This document shows, one piece after another, positions 27,349 to 37,009 of a DNA stretch of 64,000 nt. The stretch covers positions 62,001-126,000 of the forward strand of contig JANQOQ010000015.1 in assembly GCA_028285755.1 (NCBI GenBank), read 5' to 3'. Under the pieces are notes generated by a model. It saw only the letters and a list, made by a program, of their open reading frames with translations, ran no database searches and was not told the DNA's origin. Numbering within the stretch: the first letter of the stretch is position 1; each line of letters starts with the position of its first letter. The DNA is from Puniceicoccaceae bacterium (GTDB taxonomy: Bacteria > Verrucomicrobiota > Verrucomicrobiia > Opitutales > JAFGAQ01). Position numbers and translations under genes: made by a program.

Positions 27349-29229
27349 TTACCTCCAGTTTCTCAGAGAGCGAGAAGGGTAAGTATCTTGTTGTATTTCA
27401 TCAGGGCTAAGTAGCACTCTCAGGGTATGATTATTGCCGGGTTCGAGGTCTGCATAGAATCCGACCATGCGAGTGCCGGGGTTTTCGACATCCCACGAAT
27501 TGGGTGGGTTTTCCGTATCAAATTCCTGCCAGGTTGCATTTTCAGGCTCAAGAATGTAGAGATGCATGGATTTGCCATCCTGCATGAGTTGTGCACTTGA
27601 ACCTTCGATTTTCAGGTTTGCTTCTGTGAGCATGCCCCAACGCACCTGAGTATCCTGATCGTGGGTTGTCAGCTCATCCTGAATCAAAACCTTGTTGGAG
27701 TCCAGGATGGCAAAGCCCCGCATGGCGCTTTGGAGCTGATCATGATAGGTGGAGGCCATATCGATGATGGTGTGAGGTATTTCTGCATCTGATGAATGTT
27801 TATAGATATAGGCAAAGCCCTGTACGTTTTGCTGCTTTCCGTTCACCACCAGGGTGTTGTGGCTAAGGCTATTCAGGCGGAACACTCTCCACCGGTCACT
27901 GGTTTGGGCACGTTCCCATAGGTTCATGCCCAGCTCCTCAATAGAGTTATAGTTCTGTGGGCCCATGTCGATGGCCCATCGGACACCCTGACTTTCCATT
28001 ATAAATGAGCCTACGTCCTGATGTCCATGCGGAGCATAGGCTTTGCCTGCTTTGACCCCCAGGAAAAGATCTTCTGTTTCCCAACCGTTGCGATGTATGG
28101 CTATGGGGATACGCCCGCGGCTTACGTAGTGGAGATTATCAGGTGGATCGACATGGTCGATGGGGGGAGCCCAGATCAGCAAAAAAACAAATTGCCTTTC
28201 ATGATGGCTTTCAGGGTTTATCGGAGTGGCATTGGTCGCTTTGAGTTTTTGCAGTTGGCTCCATAGTATTGAGGTATTGTTTCGTTCGCGGGCAAACCAG
28301 AACATCGACGGGGCTACGCTCGATGCTGCGGAGTTATCTGCATAATTAAAAAAATCGCCGCCGGGCGCAGTGACGTTTGCAATGTAGTCTGAAGATTTCA
28401 TAAACCCCTCCGATGCGCTCAGGCCAAAATCTGTGCCGAGTGCGGAGACCATGGCATCGATGTATAGCAGTGTGTAGAGTGTACCGTATTTCCAGTAGCC
28501 GGGGCCTTCCTCGTAGGCTCCGTCTGGAGCGTAGGCGGACATTGCGTTGGGTATTTGATCAATGGCACGTTGCAGGATATTCAGTGCGAGTTTAGGCGCG
28601 TGTTCATAAATGGCGAGTGCACCGATCGCCAGGCCACCATTGCACACGGGATTCCAGTTATTGGTCATGCTAACCCAATGATCATGCTCAATTGAGGTTT
28701 GCAGACCTTTGCTGATAATGGCCTGGCGGATGAAGGCTCTCTGCTCTTCTTCCATGGTGTCGTACAACCAATCGTAGCCAATGCCGAGAGCAGCCGTCAT
28801 TTCACCTACATCCAGGAAGTGACTGGGGTTCCAGTCGCTAAAGTGTGATATGGCGATCATTTCATCAACCGCCCGCTCGGCGTATTGTTGGTTGCCTGTT
28901 GTGTAGTAAGCGTACGCGAGGTATGTAATACGTTTTACCGCTTTACGTGAGACACCTAGCATCCGTTTGCCTTCCAGCTCCCGCTCCAGGGTGGGTAGGC
29001 TCAGCATCGCATCGGCGGTTTTGAGGATGCGATGCTCAAACGCTTTTAGTAATGGATTTGCATTTACCTTTTGTTTTTGAGCGGCCCATTGATCTTTTTT
29101 TAGGAACAGTCTCGGGTGTTCGCTTGGCATGTTTAGGAGCTTATCTTGCAGAGATTCGCCCGGAGCTGCCACCAGAATTGAAGAAGCGGGTATCAGTATG
29201 GTTAGTATGCAGGGGATCAATTTAGGCAT
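27349..29229 (-). CDS. Heparinase II/III-type polysaccharide lyase
   Basis: The 626-residue protein has a signal peptide (CILTILIPASSILVAA). An N-terminal alpha/alpha barrel at about residues 35-370 contains NNWNPVCNGGLAIGALA and DGAYEEGPGYWKYGT. A C-terminal beta-sandwich contains HGHQDVGSFIME and SLSHNTLVVNG, the marks of heparinase II/III-like enzymes. It should cleave an acidic polysaccharide by beta-elimination in the periplasm or outside. The actual substrate (heparin-like, alginate or other uronate) is not decided by sequence. No sulfatase or transporter is adjacent. Confidence 0.85.
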   Translation of the reverse strand: MPKLIPCILTILIPASSILVAAPGESLQDKLLNMPSEHPRLFLKKDQWAAQKQKVNANPLLKAFEHRILKTADAMLSLPTLERELEGKRMLGVSRKAVKRITYLAYAYYTTGNQQYAERAVDEMIAISHFSDWNPSHFLDVGEMTAALGIGYDWLYDTMEEEQRAFIRQAIISKGLQTSIEHDHWVSMTNNWNPVCNGGLAIGALAIYEHAPKLALNILQRAIDQIPNAMSAYAPDGAYEEGPGYWKYGTLYTLLYIDAMVSALGTDFGLSASEGFMKSSDYIANVTAPGGDFFNYADNSAASSVAPSMFWFARERNNTSILWSQLQKLKATNATPINPESHHERQFVFLLIWAPPIDHVDPPDNLHYVSRGRIPIAIHRNGWETEDLFLGVKAGKAYAPHGHQDVGSFIMESQGVRWAIDMGPQNYNSIEELGMNLWERAQTSDRWRVFRLNSLSHNTLVVNGKQQNVQGFAYIYKHSSDAEIPHTIIDMASTYHDQLQSAMRGFAILDSNKVLIQDELTTHDQDTQVRWGMLTEANLKIEGSSAQLMQDGKSMHLYILEPENATWQEFDTENPPNSWDVENPGTRMVGFYADLEPGNNHTLRVLLSPDEIQQDTYPSRSLRNWR

Positions 29230-29337
29230 ACGGTTTATGTAGTGCCAGGATCGCTAAATCTCAACGTTTCTGTACAAATAAACCCTCAATTTCCTATTGA
29301 GTGCTCATTGAGAATGTGTGTGCGTTAAGCGGACGTG

Positions 29338-30132
29338 TTAGCGGTCTCCGTCGAGCATACGTCCAAGACCGCCGAGCACCGAACCTTCACCCTGGCTTTG
29401 GCCTCCCGCTGAAGGTGCGTGCTGGATGATACGGTCTGCCAGACGTGAGAAGGGGAGTGTTTGCAACCATACGGTGCCAGTGCCTTGAAGCGTGGCCAGG
29501 AATAGGCCCTCACCGCCGAAAAACATGCTCTTGAGGTTACCGGCGCGCTGGATGTCATAGCTGATATTATCCTGAAAGGCGACGATGCAGCCGGTGTCCA
29601 CGCGCAACGTTTCTCCCTTAAGCTCTTTTTTAATGACGGTGCCGCCTGCATGAATAAATGCACGACCGTCCCCTTCCAGTTTTTGGAGGATGAAGCCCTC
29701 ACCCCCAAAGAAACCGGCACCCAGCTTACGGTTAAAGGCAATGCTTACACGCGTTCCCAGGGCGGCTGCCAGAAAGGCATCTTTTTGACAAAGGATGCGA
29801 CCGCCGACCTCTGATAGCTCAATGGGTATAATACGGCCGGGGTAAGGGGCTGCAAATGCGACGCGGCTTTTACCGTGACCGGTATTTGTAAAGTGAGTCA
29901 TGAAGATGGATTCACCCGTGATGGCTCGCTTGCCCGCACTGAGCAGGTTGCCGAGAAGTCCTTTATTTGGCTCTGAGCCATCGCCCATTTTTGCTTCAAA
30001 CTGGATACCGGGCTCCATCCAGTTCATGGCACCGGCTTCTGCAATAACGACTTCCTGAGGATCAAGCTCGATCTCGACCGCCTGCATATCGTCTCCAAAT
30101 ATTTCGTAATCTACTTCGTGGCTATTCATCAT
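29338..30132 (-). CDS. TIGR00266/AIM24 family protein
   Basis: The 264-residue protein is rich in short beta-strands and glycines. Family segments include [25 protein letters not shown] near the start, [36 protein letters not shown] and [21 protein letters not shown]. Members form trefoil-like beta barrels; their function is not established (the mitochondrial relative is AIM24). The C-terminal tail is Gly-rich and of low complexity. No signal peptide. Confidence 0.88.
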   Translation of the reverse strand: MMNSHEVDYEIFGDDMQAVEIELDPQEVVIAEAGAMNWMEPGIQFEAKMGDGSEPNKGLLGNLLSAGKRAITGESIFMTHFTNTGHGKSRVAFAAPYPGRIIPIELSEVGGRILCQKDAFLAAALGTRVSIAFNRKLGAGFFGGEGFILQKLEGDGRAFIHAGGTVIKKELKGETLRVDTGCIVAFQDNISYDIQRAGNLKSMFFGGEGLFLATLQGTGTVWLQTLPFSRLADRIIQHAPSAGGQSQGEGSVLGGLGRMLDGDR

Positions 30133-30338
30133 AATAAATGGGTTTTGTAAGTGTTAGACCGGTAAGGTATGTTAATAATTCGTTGGGTGAGGTTATTAAT
30201 TGCTTTTTGCAAAGTCAAGGAATGTGCCGAAAGTGTAACCTGGGGTTTGTGTAAAAGCTTGCGCAACATTACGTTGTCTCATGTTTTTTGAATAATTAGA
30301 AGTAATTGGGTGTCTAATGTTTTACAAATCAATATAGG

Positions 30339-30884
30339 ATGAGCATTCGTATACTGTTTTTATACCACGATGGCATGGAAGAGCTCGAGGCGATCGCACC
30401 TTTGGATATTCTGCGCCGTGCGGGGTGTCAGGTAACGACAGTCTCTGTCAGTAAAAAACAGAAGGTAACGAGTAAGAATGGAGTGCCGATCGAGGCGGAT
30501 GAATTAGCGAATGGATCGCTGGACACTGAAAAGTATCAGGCAATCGTGATACCCGGTGGGCCGGGTGTTGCGGAATTGCGTAAAAAGAGCTTTGTGGGAG
30601 ATGCAGTGGCAGTAATGGCGGTGTCAGGCAAATGGGTGGCTGCGATCTGTGCAGCGCCCCTGGTGTTGCTGGATCAGCAGCTGTTGGAGGACCGCAGTTA
30701 CACAGCGCATCAGTCTACTCTGGATGAACTTCCCTTGCCGCAACCGGGCGCGAAAGTGGTCGTGGACGGTAATATCATTACCTCGCGGGGTGCAGGTACT
30801 GCCCTTGATTTTGGCCTGAAGCTCGTCGAGATTTTCATCTCGCGCAAGAAGGCTCACGAGATCGCGCAGAGTATCGAGGTGTAA
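30339..30884 (+). CDS. DJ-1/PfpI family protein
   Basis: A 181-residue member of the DJ-1 superfamily. The nucleophile elbow VAAICAAPLVLL holds Cys104, equivalent to DJ-1 Cys106, and an acidic residue lies near the start (GMEELEAIAPLDILRRAG). GGPGVAELRK is also typical. Such proteins act as glyoxalase III, protein deglycase or redox sensors; which applies is unknown. It converges on accA with a 3-base gap. Confidence 0.92.
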   Translation: MSIRILFLYHDGMEELEAIAPLDILRRAGCQVTTVSVSKKQKVTSKNGVPIEADELANGSLDTEKYQAIVIPGGPGVAELRKKSFVGDAVAVMAVSGKWVAAICAAPLVLLDQQLLEDRSYTAHQSTLDELPLPQPGAKVVVDGNIITSRGAGTALDFGLKLVEIFISRKKAHEIAQSIEV

Positions 30885-30887
30885 CGG

Positions 30888-31853
30888 TTACTCGCCGACG
30901 AATTCGCCCATTTTGCGAAATTTCTCGTAGCGGTTGGTAATGAGCTGCTCGGTATCCATACCCTGAAGTGACTTAAAGTCCTCCTCGATGCGGCTCTTGA
31001 CGCTCCCAATGGACGCTGCGTGATCCAAGTGTGCACCACCCTTGGGTTCGGGGACTACAAAGTCAACGACTCCGTGCTTGAGCAGGTGCTCGGAGCTGAG
31101 CTTGAGCGCTTCAGCCGCTTCGGGTGCGTTGGCGCGATCTTTCCAGAGGATCGCCGCGCAGCCTTCCGGTGAAATGACCGAGTAGTAAGCGTTTTCCAGA
31201 ATGGAAATCTGGTTACCCACTGCGATGCCGAGGGCTCCGCCGGAGCCGCCCTCACCGATGATCACGGTGATGATGGGCACTTTGAGGGTCGCCATTTCAC
31301 GAATATTGATGGCAATTGCCTCGGAAACGTGCCGTTCTTCCGCTCCGATGCCCGGATACGCGCCCGGAGTATCCACGAATGTGATGATGGGTAGCTGAAA
31401 TTTCTCTGCCTGCTTCATGATGCGCAGGGCTTTGCGGTAACCTTCCGGGTGGGGGCAACCAAAGTTACGCTTGATGTTTCCCTTGGTGTCGCGCCCTTTC
31501 TGATGACCGATTACCATGACCGCTTCGCCATTCAGGAAAGCGGGGCCACCAACCATGGCCGCATCATCCTTAAATGAGCGGTCTCCGTGGAGCTCCTGGA
31601 AATCGGTGAAGATGCCCTGGATGTAGTCGAGCGTGGTAGGTCGCTTGGGGTGGCGGGCGATCTGTATGCGTTGCCAGGGGGTCAGATTGTTGTAAATGTC
31701 GTTACGGGTTTGTTCCAGTTTGGCCTTCATGGCCTCGATCTCGTCACGCATATCCACCTTGGATGACTGGGAAGTCTCCATGAGTGACTCGATTTGCTTT
31801 TCGAGGGCACGTATGGGTTTTTCAAATTCCAGAATAAAATCGTTACTACTCAT
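30888..31853 (-). CDS. accA: Acetyl-CoA carboxylase carboxyltransferase, alpha subunit
   Basis: AccA with AccD transfers CO2 from biotin to acetyl-CoA, the first committed step of fatty-acid synthesis. The 321-residue length is standard. Diagnostic segments are LEFEKPIRALEKQIESL at the start, QEIHGDRSFKDD-like FQELHGDRSFKDD, FVDTPGAYPGIGAEERHVSEAIA and EGGSGGALGIAVGNQ. It follows a TPR gene by 44 bases. accD is not in the window. Confidence 0.97.
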   Translation of the reverse strand: MSSNDFILEFEKPIRALEKQIESLMETSQSSKVDMRDEIEAMKAKLEQTRNDIYNNLTPWQRIQIARHPKRPTTLDYIQGIFTDFQELHGDRSFKDDAAMVGGPAFLNGEAVMVIGHQKGRDTKGNIKRNFGCPHPEGYRKALRIMKQAEKFQLPIITFVDTPGAYPGIGAEERHVSEAIAINIREMATLKVPIITVIIGEGGSGGALGIAVGNQISILENAYYSVISPEGCAAILWKDRANAPEAAEALKLSSEHLLKHGVVDFVVPEPKGGAHLDHAASIGSVKSRIEEDFKSLQGMDTEQLITNRYEKFRKMGEFVGE

Positions 31854-31897
31854 GCTTACGTAAATTAGCCTATGTCAGGGCGCTGATAAATACGAGA

Positions 31898-32248
31898 TTA
31901 ATTCTCAGAGGGGGGAGTTTTCAGCTGTTCTTTCCAGCTTAGCATTTTAGCCTTCGCGCCGTAGGATTCGGCGTTTTCCTTGTTTCCTTTTTCCATCCAG
32001 ATGCGAGAGAGTGTTGTTTTGATATGGATATCCTCCGGCGCCAAGGATTCTGCTTTCTCGGCGTGTGTCAATGCATTGTCGTATTGCTCGAGGGAGAATT
32101 GGACTTCCGCGATGGCGAGCAGGGCATCCACATTTTCAGGTTCACTCTTCAAAACCTGATTCAGCTTTTCCAGTGCCTGATCGTGGTCATTCAGGGTGTA
32201 ATCCAGTATCGCACTCTGGATTATGGACTCTGTAGATTCCTCGCTCAT
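31898..32248 (-). CDS. Small tetratricopeptide-repeat protein
   Basis: From the ATG at 32248 the protein has 116 residues. It is made of about three TPR units, for example NDHDQALEKLNQVLKSEPENVD and LEQYDNALTHAEKAESLAPED. No signal peptide in this form. A longer start at 32293 adds 15 residues unlike the rest. TPRs bind partner proteins; the partner is unknown. It lies just upstream of accA on the same strand. Confidence 0.8.
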   Translation of the reverse strand: MSEESTESIIQSAILDYTLNDHDQALEKLNQVLKSEPENVDALLAIAEVQFSLEQYDNALTHAEKAESLAPEDIHIKTTLSRIWMEKGNKENAESYGAKAKMLSWKEQLKTPPSEN

Positions 32249-32392
32249 TAATAAAAAGGTGTGGATGTTGTGCGTATTTTTCGAAAAATACAACTCCTAT
32301 ATAAAGACTGTTTTATGCATAAAATGCTCAAATTGCGAATCGGACTGAACTTTTCATTGCCAATCTGCGATGCATCGTGGATATAGAGAATC

Positions 32393-33100
32393 GTGCTCAA
32401 TGATAACATTCAATCCCTGCTGATACTCCAGGAGCGCGATACCCAGGTAGTTCGCCTGAATAAGGATATTGCGGCCATTCCGGCAGCGATCCAAAAGCTC
32501 AATGATGAAATCAGCGCGATCAAAGCGGATGTTAAGGCGACTGAGGATGCGCTGAAGGCCAAGGAGGTGAAGCGCAAAGAGCTCGAGCTGGAGGTGGAAA
32601 GCCATGAAGCGCAGATCCTGAAGTACAAGACCCAGCAGATCCAGATTAAGAAAACCGAGGAATTTGAGGCGCTGAATAAAGAGATCGAGACTGCACAGGC
32701 TAAGATTTCTGACCTTGAGGACGAGGAGCTGATGCTAATGGACGAGCTGGATGGAGATCAGGCTCAGCTCAAGGAGGTCAATGAAACCGCTGAGCGACGC
32801 ATCGGATTTGTGAAGCAGCAGATCGATGAATGGCAGGCGAAAGATGAGCGGTTTAAAGCAATGCTACAGGAAGCTGAAGTGGCACTGGAAGACCAAAAGT
32901 CGCGCATGGACGTGGAGCACCTTCGCTTTTTTGAGCGGCTTAAGACGCAGATCAAGCGAACCCCTTATATCGTGGAACTGAGTGGACAACAATGCACAGG
33001 CTGCCATATGCGGGTATCCAATGATATACTCAAAAAAGCCAAGATTGGCTCAGTGGTCGCCTGTGATAATTGTGGGCGAATGGTATACGTGGGTGCTTGA
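32393..33100 (+). CDS. Coiled-coil protein with C4 zinc ribbon (CT398-like)
   Basis: The 235-residue protein is a long coiled coil over about residues 15-180 (many E/K/Q heptads) followed by a zinc ribbon with CTGCHMRVS and CDNCGRMVY. This layout is that of the zf-RING_7/CT398 family found in Chlamydia and many other bacteria, thought to act with secretion or RNA machinery but not settled. Translation starts at GTG 32393. The rnpB gene follows about 50 bases downstream. Confidence 0.85.
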   Translation: MLNDNIQSLLILQERDTQVVRLNKDIAAIPAAIQKLNDEISAIKADVKATEDALKAKEVKRKELELEVESHEAQILKYKTQQIQIKKTEEFEALNKEIETAQAKISDLEDEELMLMDELDGDQAQLKEVNETAERRIGFVKQQIDEWQAKDERFKAMLQEAEVALEDQKSRMDVEHLRFFERLKTQIKRTPYIVELSGQQCTGCHMRVSNDILKKAKIGSVVACDNCGRMVYVGA

Positions 33101-33152
33101 GTGTGCTTTGGGCTTGAGCCTTAGAGCGAAATATGCTTGTTTTAACTACGAT

Positions 33153-33532
33153 CACTTCCTGGGAAGTTGCTCGCTGTTCCTTGACAGAGGGAACAGAGGA
33201 AAGTCCGGACACCATAGGGTAGGATGCCTTGTGAAAGCAAGGGAGGCGTGCGTGAATGTACGTCGACGGAAAGTGTCACAGAAAACAAACCGTTCTGTGC
33301 AAGCAGAATAAGGGTGAAAAGGTGGGGTAAGAGCCCACCGCTCAAAGAGTAATCGATGAGGCAGGATAAACCCCATCCGGTGCAAGGCAGAATAGGAGGC
33401 TGAGTGACCCGCTCAATAGTCTCGGGTATGCTGCACTTTGCCTTTGGGCAGAGAGGGGCATTTATGCTCCTAGATAAATGAGTGACCCCTGATTTATCAG
33501 GTGACAGAATCCGGCTTACATCCCAGGAAGTG
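33153..33532 (+). ncRNA. rnpB: RNase P RNA, bacterial type A
   Basis: The catalytic RNA that matures tRNA 5' ends. The universal core is clear: GAGGAAAGTCCGGACACC about 40 bases in (CR-I) and ACAGAATCCGGCTTAC near the 3' end (CR-V). The P1 helix is formed by CACTTCCTGGGA at 33153-33164 and TCCCAGGAAGTG at 33521-33532, which sets the ends. The interior also shows the AGGGTGAAAAGGTGGGGTAAGAGCCCACC P10-12 type region. About 380 nt, normal for type A. Any ORF within this stretch is spurious. Confidence 0.97.
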
Positions 33533-33660
33533 GTCTCTTTTACCTGAAATTATAAAGCAAATTCTCCAATTATAATAATTTTATTACAAAATTGCCGAAA
33601 ATGCTAAATATAATTAATGATATTACGATAATAGGGTTATCCAATTGATGGTTCCTTTTA

Positions 33661-33717
33661 AAAAAGCCGCCTGGTTTTTCAATTTCCTTCCAACTCATCT
33701 AAACCAGGCGGTTTTTA
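33661..33717 (+). terminator. Terminator 130 nt downstream of rnpB
   Basis: CCGCCTGGTTT (33667-33677) pairs perfectly with AAACCAGGCGG (33701-33711), flanked by A and T tracts, with a 23-base loop. It lies well past the mature rnpB end; the AT-rich stretch between (33533-33660) has no recognisable gene. It could end a long rnpB precursor or a separate small RNA. Confidence 0.75.
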
Positions 33718-33788
33718 TTTTTCTCTAATATATTTAGGAGATTGCAAATCTAGCCGATTTTTAGTAAAGGGAATACTTGAAACCTCCA

Positions 33789-34331
33789 ATGACGGAAATA
33801 CCTAAAGGAAAATGGTTAGAGACGCATCACTTTGACGGGAAGCGGTGGTTGAATCTTGTTTTCTATCATCGCAGCAAAGAGGAGTTAAGCGAGATCATTG
33901 AAATGGGTATTATGCAAGGTAAGCGCTGGAACGGAATTAACCCGGTGAAGCATGGTTTCATGGAGGTTGCTAAGATACCCTACAATAACCCGAGTATTAT
34001 TGGTTTTTATGCCGTACCACGTGAGCAGCTGGAGCTCTATATTTGCGATAAATCTTATCGGGGAAAGTTTATTGTAGCACCCATATTACCGGGTTTAACT
34101 TTTCGCATACAGCCTTCCTTTGTAAAGGCGTTTCTTGTGTTGTGCTTAAATATGGTTTCTTTTTTGGATGAGTATCATGCGATCTTTTTCCCATTGAATG
34201 GATTAGAGCTTTGTTTTTCCGGCGAGATTAATCAGGCGATTCATCAATATGCCTGGAATCATTCCGAAACCGAAGTTTACCCCAAGCCTGCGCCTCCTGT
34301 GAGTAATGCAGCCAGTCTAAGATCGCTCTAA
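33789..34331 (+). CDS. Protein of unknown function, 180 residues
   Basis: Not recognised. From the ATG at 33789 it starts MTEIPKGKWLETHHFDGKRW. It mixes charged segments with two hydrophobic stretches (IVAPILPGLTFRI and FVKAFLVLCLNMVSFL) that might be buried strands or a weak membrane segment, and ends in a Pro/Ala tail. A TTG at 33777 would add four residues. It stands alone between the rnpB terminator and the fumarase gene. Confidence 0.6.
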   Translation: MTEIPKGKWLETHHFDGKRWLNLVFYHRSKEELSEIIEMGIMQGKRWNGINPVKHGFMEVAKIPYNNPSIIGFYAVPREQLELYICDKSYRGKFIVAPILPGLTFRIQPSFVKAFLVLCLNMVSFLDEYHAIFFPLNGLELCFSGEINQAIHQYAWNHSETEVYPKPAPPVSNAASLRSL

Positions 34332-34376
34332 ATGTCGCCGAATTCAGTAAATAATATTGATTTGCGATGGTCTGAC

Positions 34377-34397
34377 TATTAATTATTCTAATTAATA
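34377..34397. promoter_or_regulatory. AT-only inverted repeat abutting the fumarase start
   Basis: TATTAATTA (34377-34385) and TAATTAATA (34389-34397) form a 9-bp perfect repeat with spacer TTC; the last A is the first base of the ATG. It could be an operator, or may reflect an AT-rich promoter. The binding protein is unknown. Confidence 0.4.
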
Positions 34398-36052
34398 TGG
34401 GTACACCTGCATTCTATTATCAAAATCCGATTCCTTTGGGAGCGGATAAAACTGAATACCGCTTGCTTACCAATGATTATGTTTCAGTAGGCGAGTTTGA
34501 AGGCGAGGAGGTCCTGAAGGTTGATCCTGAGGGGTTGAGGCAGCTTTCCAAGGCTGCGTTTCGGGATATCAATTTTTTCCTGCGCACCGAGCATCTGGAA
34601 ATGGTATCTGCTATTTTGGAAGACGCTGAAGCCACCCAAACCGATAAGAATGTGGCCCTGCGCATGCTTAAGAATGCGGAGGTATCCGCTCATGGCATTT
34701 TGCCGTTTTGCCAGGATACGGGTACTGCGATCGTATTTGGTAAGAAGGGACAACAAGTGTGGACCGGCGGCAAGGACGAGGAAGCGCTTTCGCATGGGAT
34801 CTACGATACTTATACGACGGAGCATTTGCGCTACTCTCAGACGATGCCGCTCGATATGTTTAAGGAGAAAAACAGTGGTACGAATTTGCCTGCACAGATT
34901 GATATTTATGCAAAATCGGGTGCGGAGTATGAGTTCCTCTTTGTTGCGAAAGGTGGGGGCTCCGCGAATAAGAGCTTTCTCTATCAGGAGACCAAGGCTT
35001 TGCTCAACCCGAAGAGCCTCATGCAGTTTATGATCCGCAAGATGGGTATGCTTGGTACGGCTGCCTGTCCTCCGTATCACATCGCATTTGTTATTGGCGG
35101 TACCAGTGCTGAGGCGACCATGAAATATGTAAAGATGGCCTCTACCAAGTATTTGGACGAGCTGCCCACGGAGGGGAATGAGCATGGCCAGGCTTTCCGG
35201 GATCTCAAGCTTGAGCAGGAGGTGCTTGAGATGAGCCGCAAGATCGGCTTTGGGGCGCAGTTTGGAGGCAAGTACTTTGCGCTGGATGTTCGGATCATTC
35301 GTTTGCCGCGTCATGGGGCATCCTGCCCGGTGGGGCTGGGGGTTTCCTGTTCTGCGGACCGTAATGTGAAAGCGAAGATTAATAAGGACGGAATCTGGAT
35401 CGAAAAGCTGGAAACCAATCCGGGGCGGTTTATCCCGGATCACATGCGTGAGCCGAATTACGAGGGGGTCGTCAGCGTGGATTTGAATCGCCCGATGAAG
35501 GAGGTGCTCGCGCAGCTCAGTCAATATCCGATTAAGACAGAGCTCAAGCTAACGGGAACTGTCGTAGTTGCTCGGGATATTGCACATGCGAAGTTATTGG
35601 AAATCCTGGAGGAAACCGGAGATTTACCGGAATATTTCAAGAATCACCCCATATATTATGCCGGCCCGGCTAAGAAGCCGGAGGGGATGGCTTCCGGTTC
35701 ATTCGGACCGACAACAGCCGGACGCATGGACTCCTACGTAAAGCGTTTCCAGGCTGTGGGGGGCTCGATGATCATGATGGCCAAGGGGAACCGCAGCAAA
35801 CAGGTGACCGAAAGTTGTGCGGAGTATGGAGGTTTTTATTTAGGCTCGACCGGTGGCCCTGCGGCGTTGATTGCTCAGGATCATATCAAAAAAGTCGAGG
35901 TGCTGGCTTATCCCGAGTTTGGGATGGAGGCGATCTGGAAGATCGAAGTCGAAGATTTCCCCGCTTACATTCTGGTAGATGATAAGGGGAACGATTTCTT
36001 CCAGGAGATCAACGAGGCCTGCGAGCAGTGTGCGCTATCCGTCGTTGCCTGA
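34397..36052 (+). CDS. Fumarate hydratase, class I ([4Fe-4S])
   Basis: A class I fumarase interconverting fumarate and malate in the citric-acid cycle. The 551-residue single chain contains both alpha and beta domains, like E. coli FumA. The cluster ligands are Cys105 in FCQDTGT, the cysteine in TAACPPYH and one in [12 protein letters not shown]. The beta domain has [12 protein letters not shown]. The enzyme would be oxygen-sensitive. Its 3' end overlaps the next minus-strand gene by 18 bases. Confidence 0.95.
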   Translation: MGTPAFYYQNPIPLGADKTEYRLLTNDYVSVGEFEGEEVLKVDPEGLRQLSKAAFRDINFFLRTEHLEMVSAILEDAEATQTDKNVALRMLKNAEVSAHGILPFCQDTGTAIVFGKKGQQVWTGGKDEEALSHGIYDTYTTEHLRYSQTMPLDMFKEKNSGTNLPAQIDIYAKSGAEYEFLFVAKGGGSANKSFLYQETKALLNPKSLMQFMIRKMGMLGTAACPPYHIAFVIGGTSAEATMKYVKMASTKYLDELPTEGNEHGQAFRDLKLEQEVLEMSRKIGFGAQFGGKYFALDVRIIRLPRHGASCPVGLGVSCSADRNVKAKINKDGIWIEKLETNPGRFIPDHMREPNYEGVVSVDLNRPMKEVLAQLSQYPIKTELKLTGTVVVARDIAHAKLLEILEETGDLPEYFKNHPIYYAGPAKKPEGMASGSFGPTTAGRMDSYVKRFQAVGGSMIMMAKGNRSKQVTESCAEYGGFYLGSTGGPAALIAQDHIKKVEVLAYPEFGMEAIWKIEVEDFPAYILVDDKGNDFFQEINEACEQCALSVVA

Positions 36053-36928
36053 GGGGAGATTATCCAGCATTTCGCGACGGGTCCTTAGAAGCGATGTATC
36101 CGTGACGGATTCGATGACTTCACGCGCGTTTGCGTAGTCTTCAAGAGCTGTCAGGACGCGTGCCTTTTGCAAGCGAAAGACATCACGCTCGAATAGGTTT
36201 TGGGTGGTCTCCAGGAGGTTATTCCACAACGTAAGGGCCACTGTCCAATTCGGCTCAGTAATATCAAAAAAGGACTCCGCATAGCGCGCCTGATAATCGC
36301 GGACATCGGGCGCAAGGTAGTGGGCTTCTGCAAAAGAGCGGTGCATGAGGGCTTCCAGTTCTTCCTGAGTAAGCAGTTCACGACCCAGGTAAACGGCGCG
36401 ATAAATGTGCAGAAGCTCACCGAGCTGATAATGATATTGGGCTACGTCGGGCTCGAGGCGAATTGCTGCCCGAAGGTGGTCCAGGGCTTCCTGGATTTTG
36501 CCGGACTCGGCGAGGTAGTTCGCCATTTGTTGCCGGACGACCGCGACGTCTGGATCGATTGCATAAGCTTTCAGGAAATATTCGTGGGCTTCATCCATAT
36601 CATCCACCATGCGCAGGAATTTGCCAAAAAGGATATTACCATAGAGATCGTCCGGATACTTCTCAGTGTAATCTTCATATGCCGTGCGGATGCGGCGGGC
36701 ACGGAGCTCAAACTCGCTGATCAGGTAGTCTTCGCGAATGTCTTCCTGCAGGCGGCCTTTTAGCGCGTTCTCCATCTCAATGATCTCCATGAGTTCCTCA
36801 GCGGGTGTTTTCTCCTTGTCGTCGGCTTGGCTGGAGACCGCGATTAAAAGCGAAATTGTGACTATCGACAGGGACTTAAGAATTCCCGAAAGTAGGATGC
36901 TTCTGAATACTTTCCTTTGTGTTTGCAT
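36035..36928 (-). CDS. Exported tetratricopeptide-repeat protein
   Basis: The 297-residue protein has a signal peptide or N-terminal anchor ([15 protein letters not shown]). TPR-like units follow at about residues 80-190, for example [21 protein letters not shown] and [21 protein letters not shown]. It is probably a periplasmic or lipoprotein-like scaffold, but no lipobox cysteine is present. Function unknown. Confidence 0.8.
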   Translation of the reverse strand: MQTQRKVFRSILLSGILKSLSIVTISLLIAVSSQADDKEKTPAEELMEIIEMENALKGRLQEDIREDYLISEFELRARRIRTAYEDYTEKYPDDLYGNILFGKFLRMVDDMDEAHEYFLKAYAIDPDVAVVRQQMANYLAESGKIQEALDHLRAAIRLEPDVAQYHYQLGELLHIYRAVYLGRELLTQEELEALMHRSFAEAHYLAPDVRDYQARYAESFFDITEPNWTVALTLWNNLLETTQNLFERDVFRLQKARVLTALEDYANAREVIESVTDTSLLRTRREMLDNLPSGNDG

Positions 36929-37009
36929 AGAGAATGTGCTAATGATTCAGAATAATTTTTATGAGAATTGTTCAAACTCGTTTTTAGAGTGGGTTCTGAT
37001 TTTTGGATT

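Noticed and set aside
33142-33385. Several ORFs on both strands in this stretch
   Set aside because: They lie inside or across the RNase P RNA gene, which is certain from its conserved core and P1 helix.
34484-35524. 346-codon minus-strand ORF opposite the fumarase gene
   Set aside because: Shadow of a conserved coding strand; composition (many Arg, His, Leu) is that of antisense translation.
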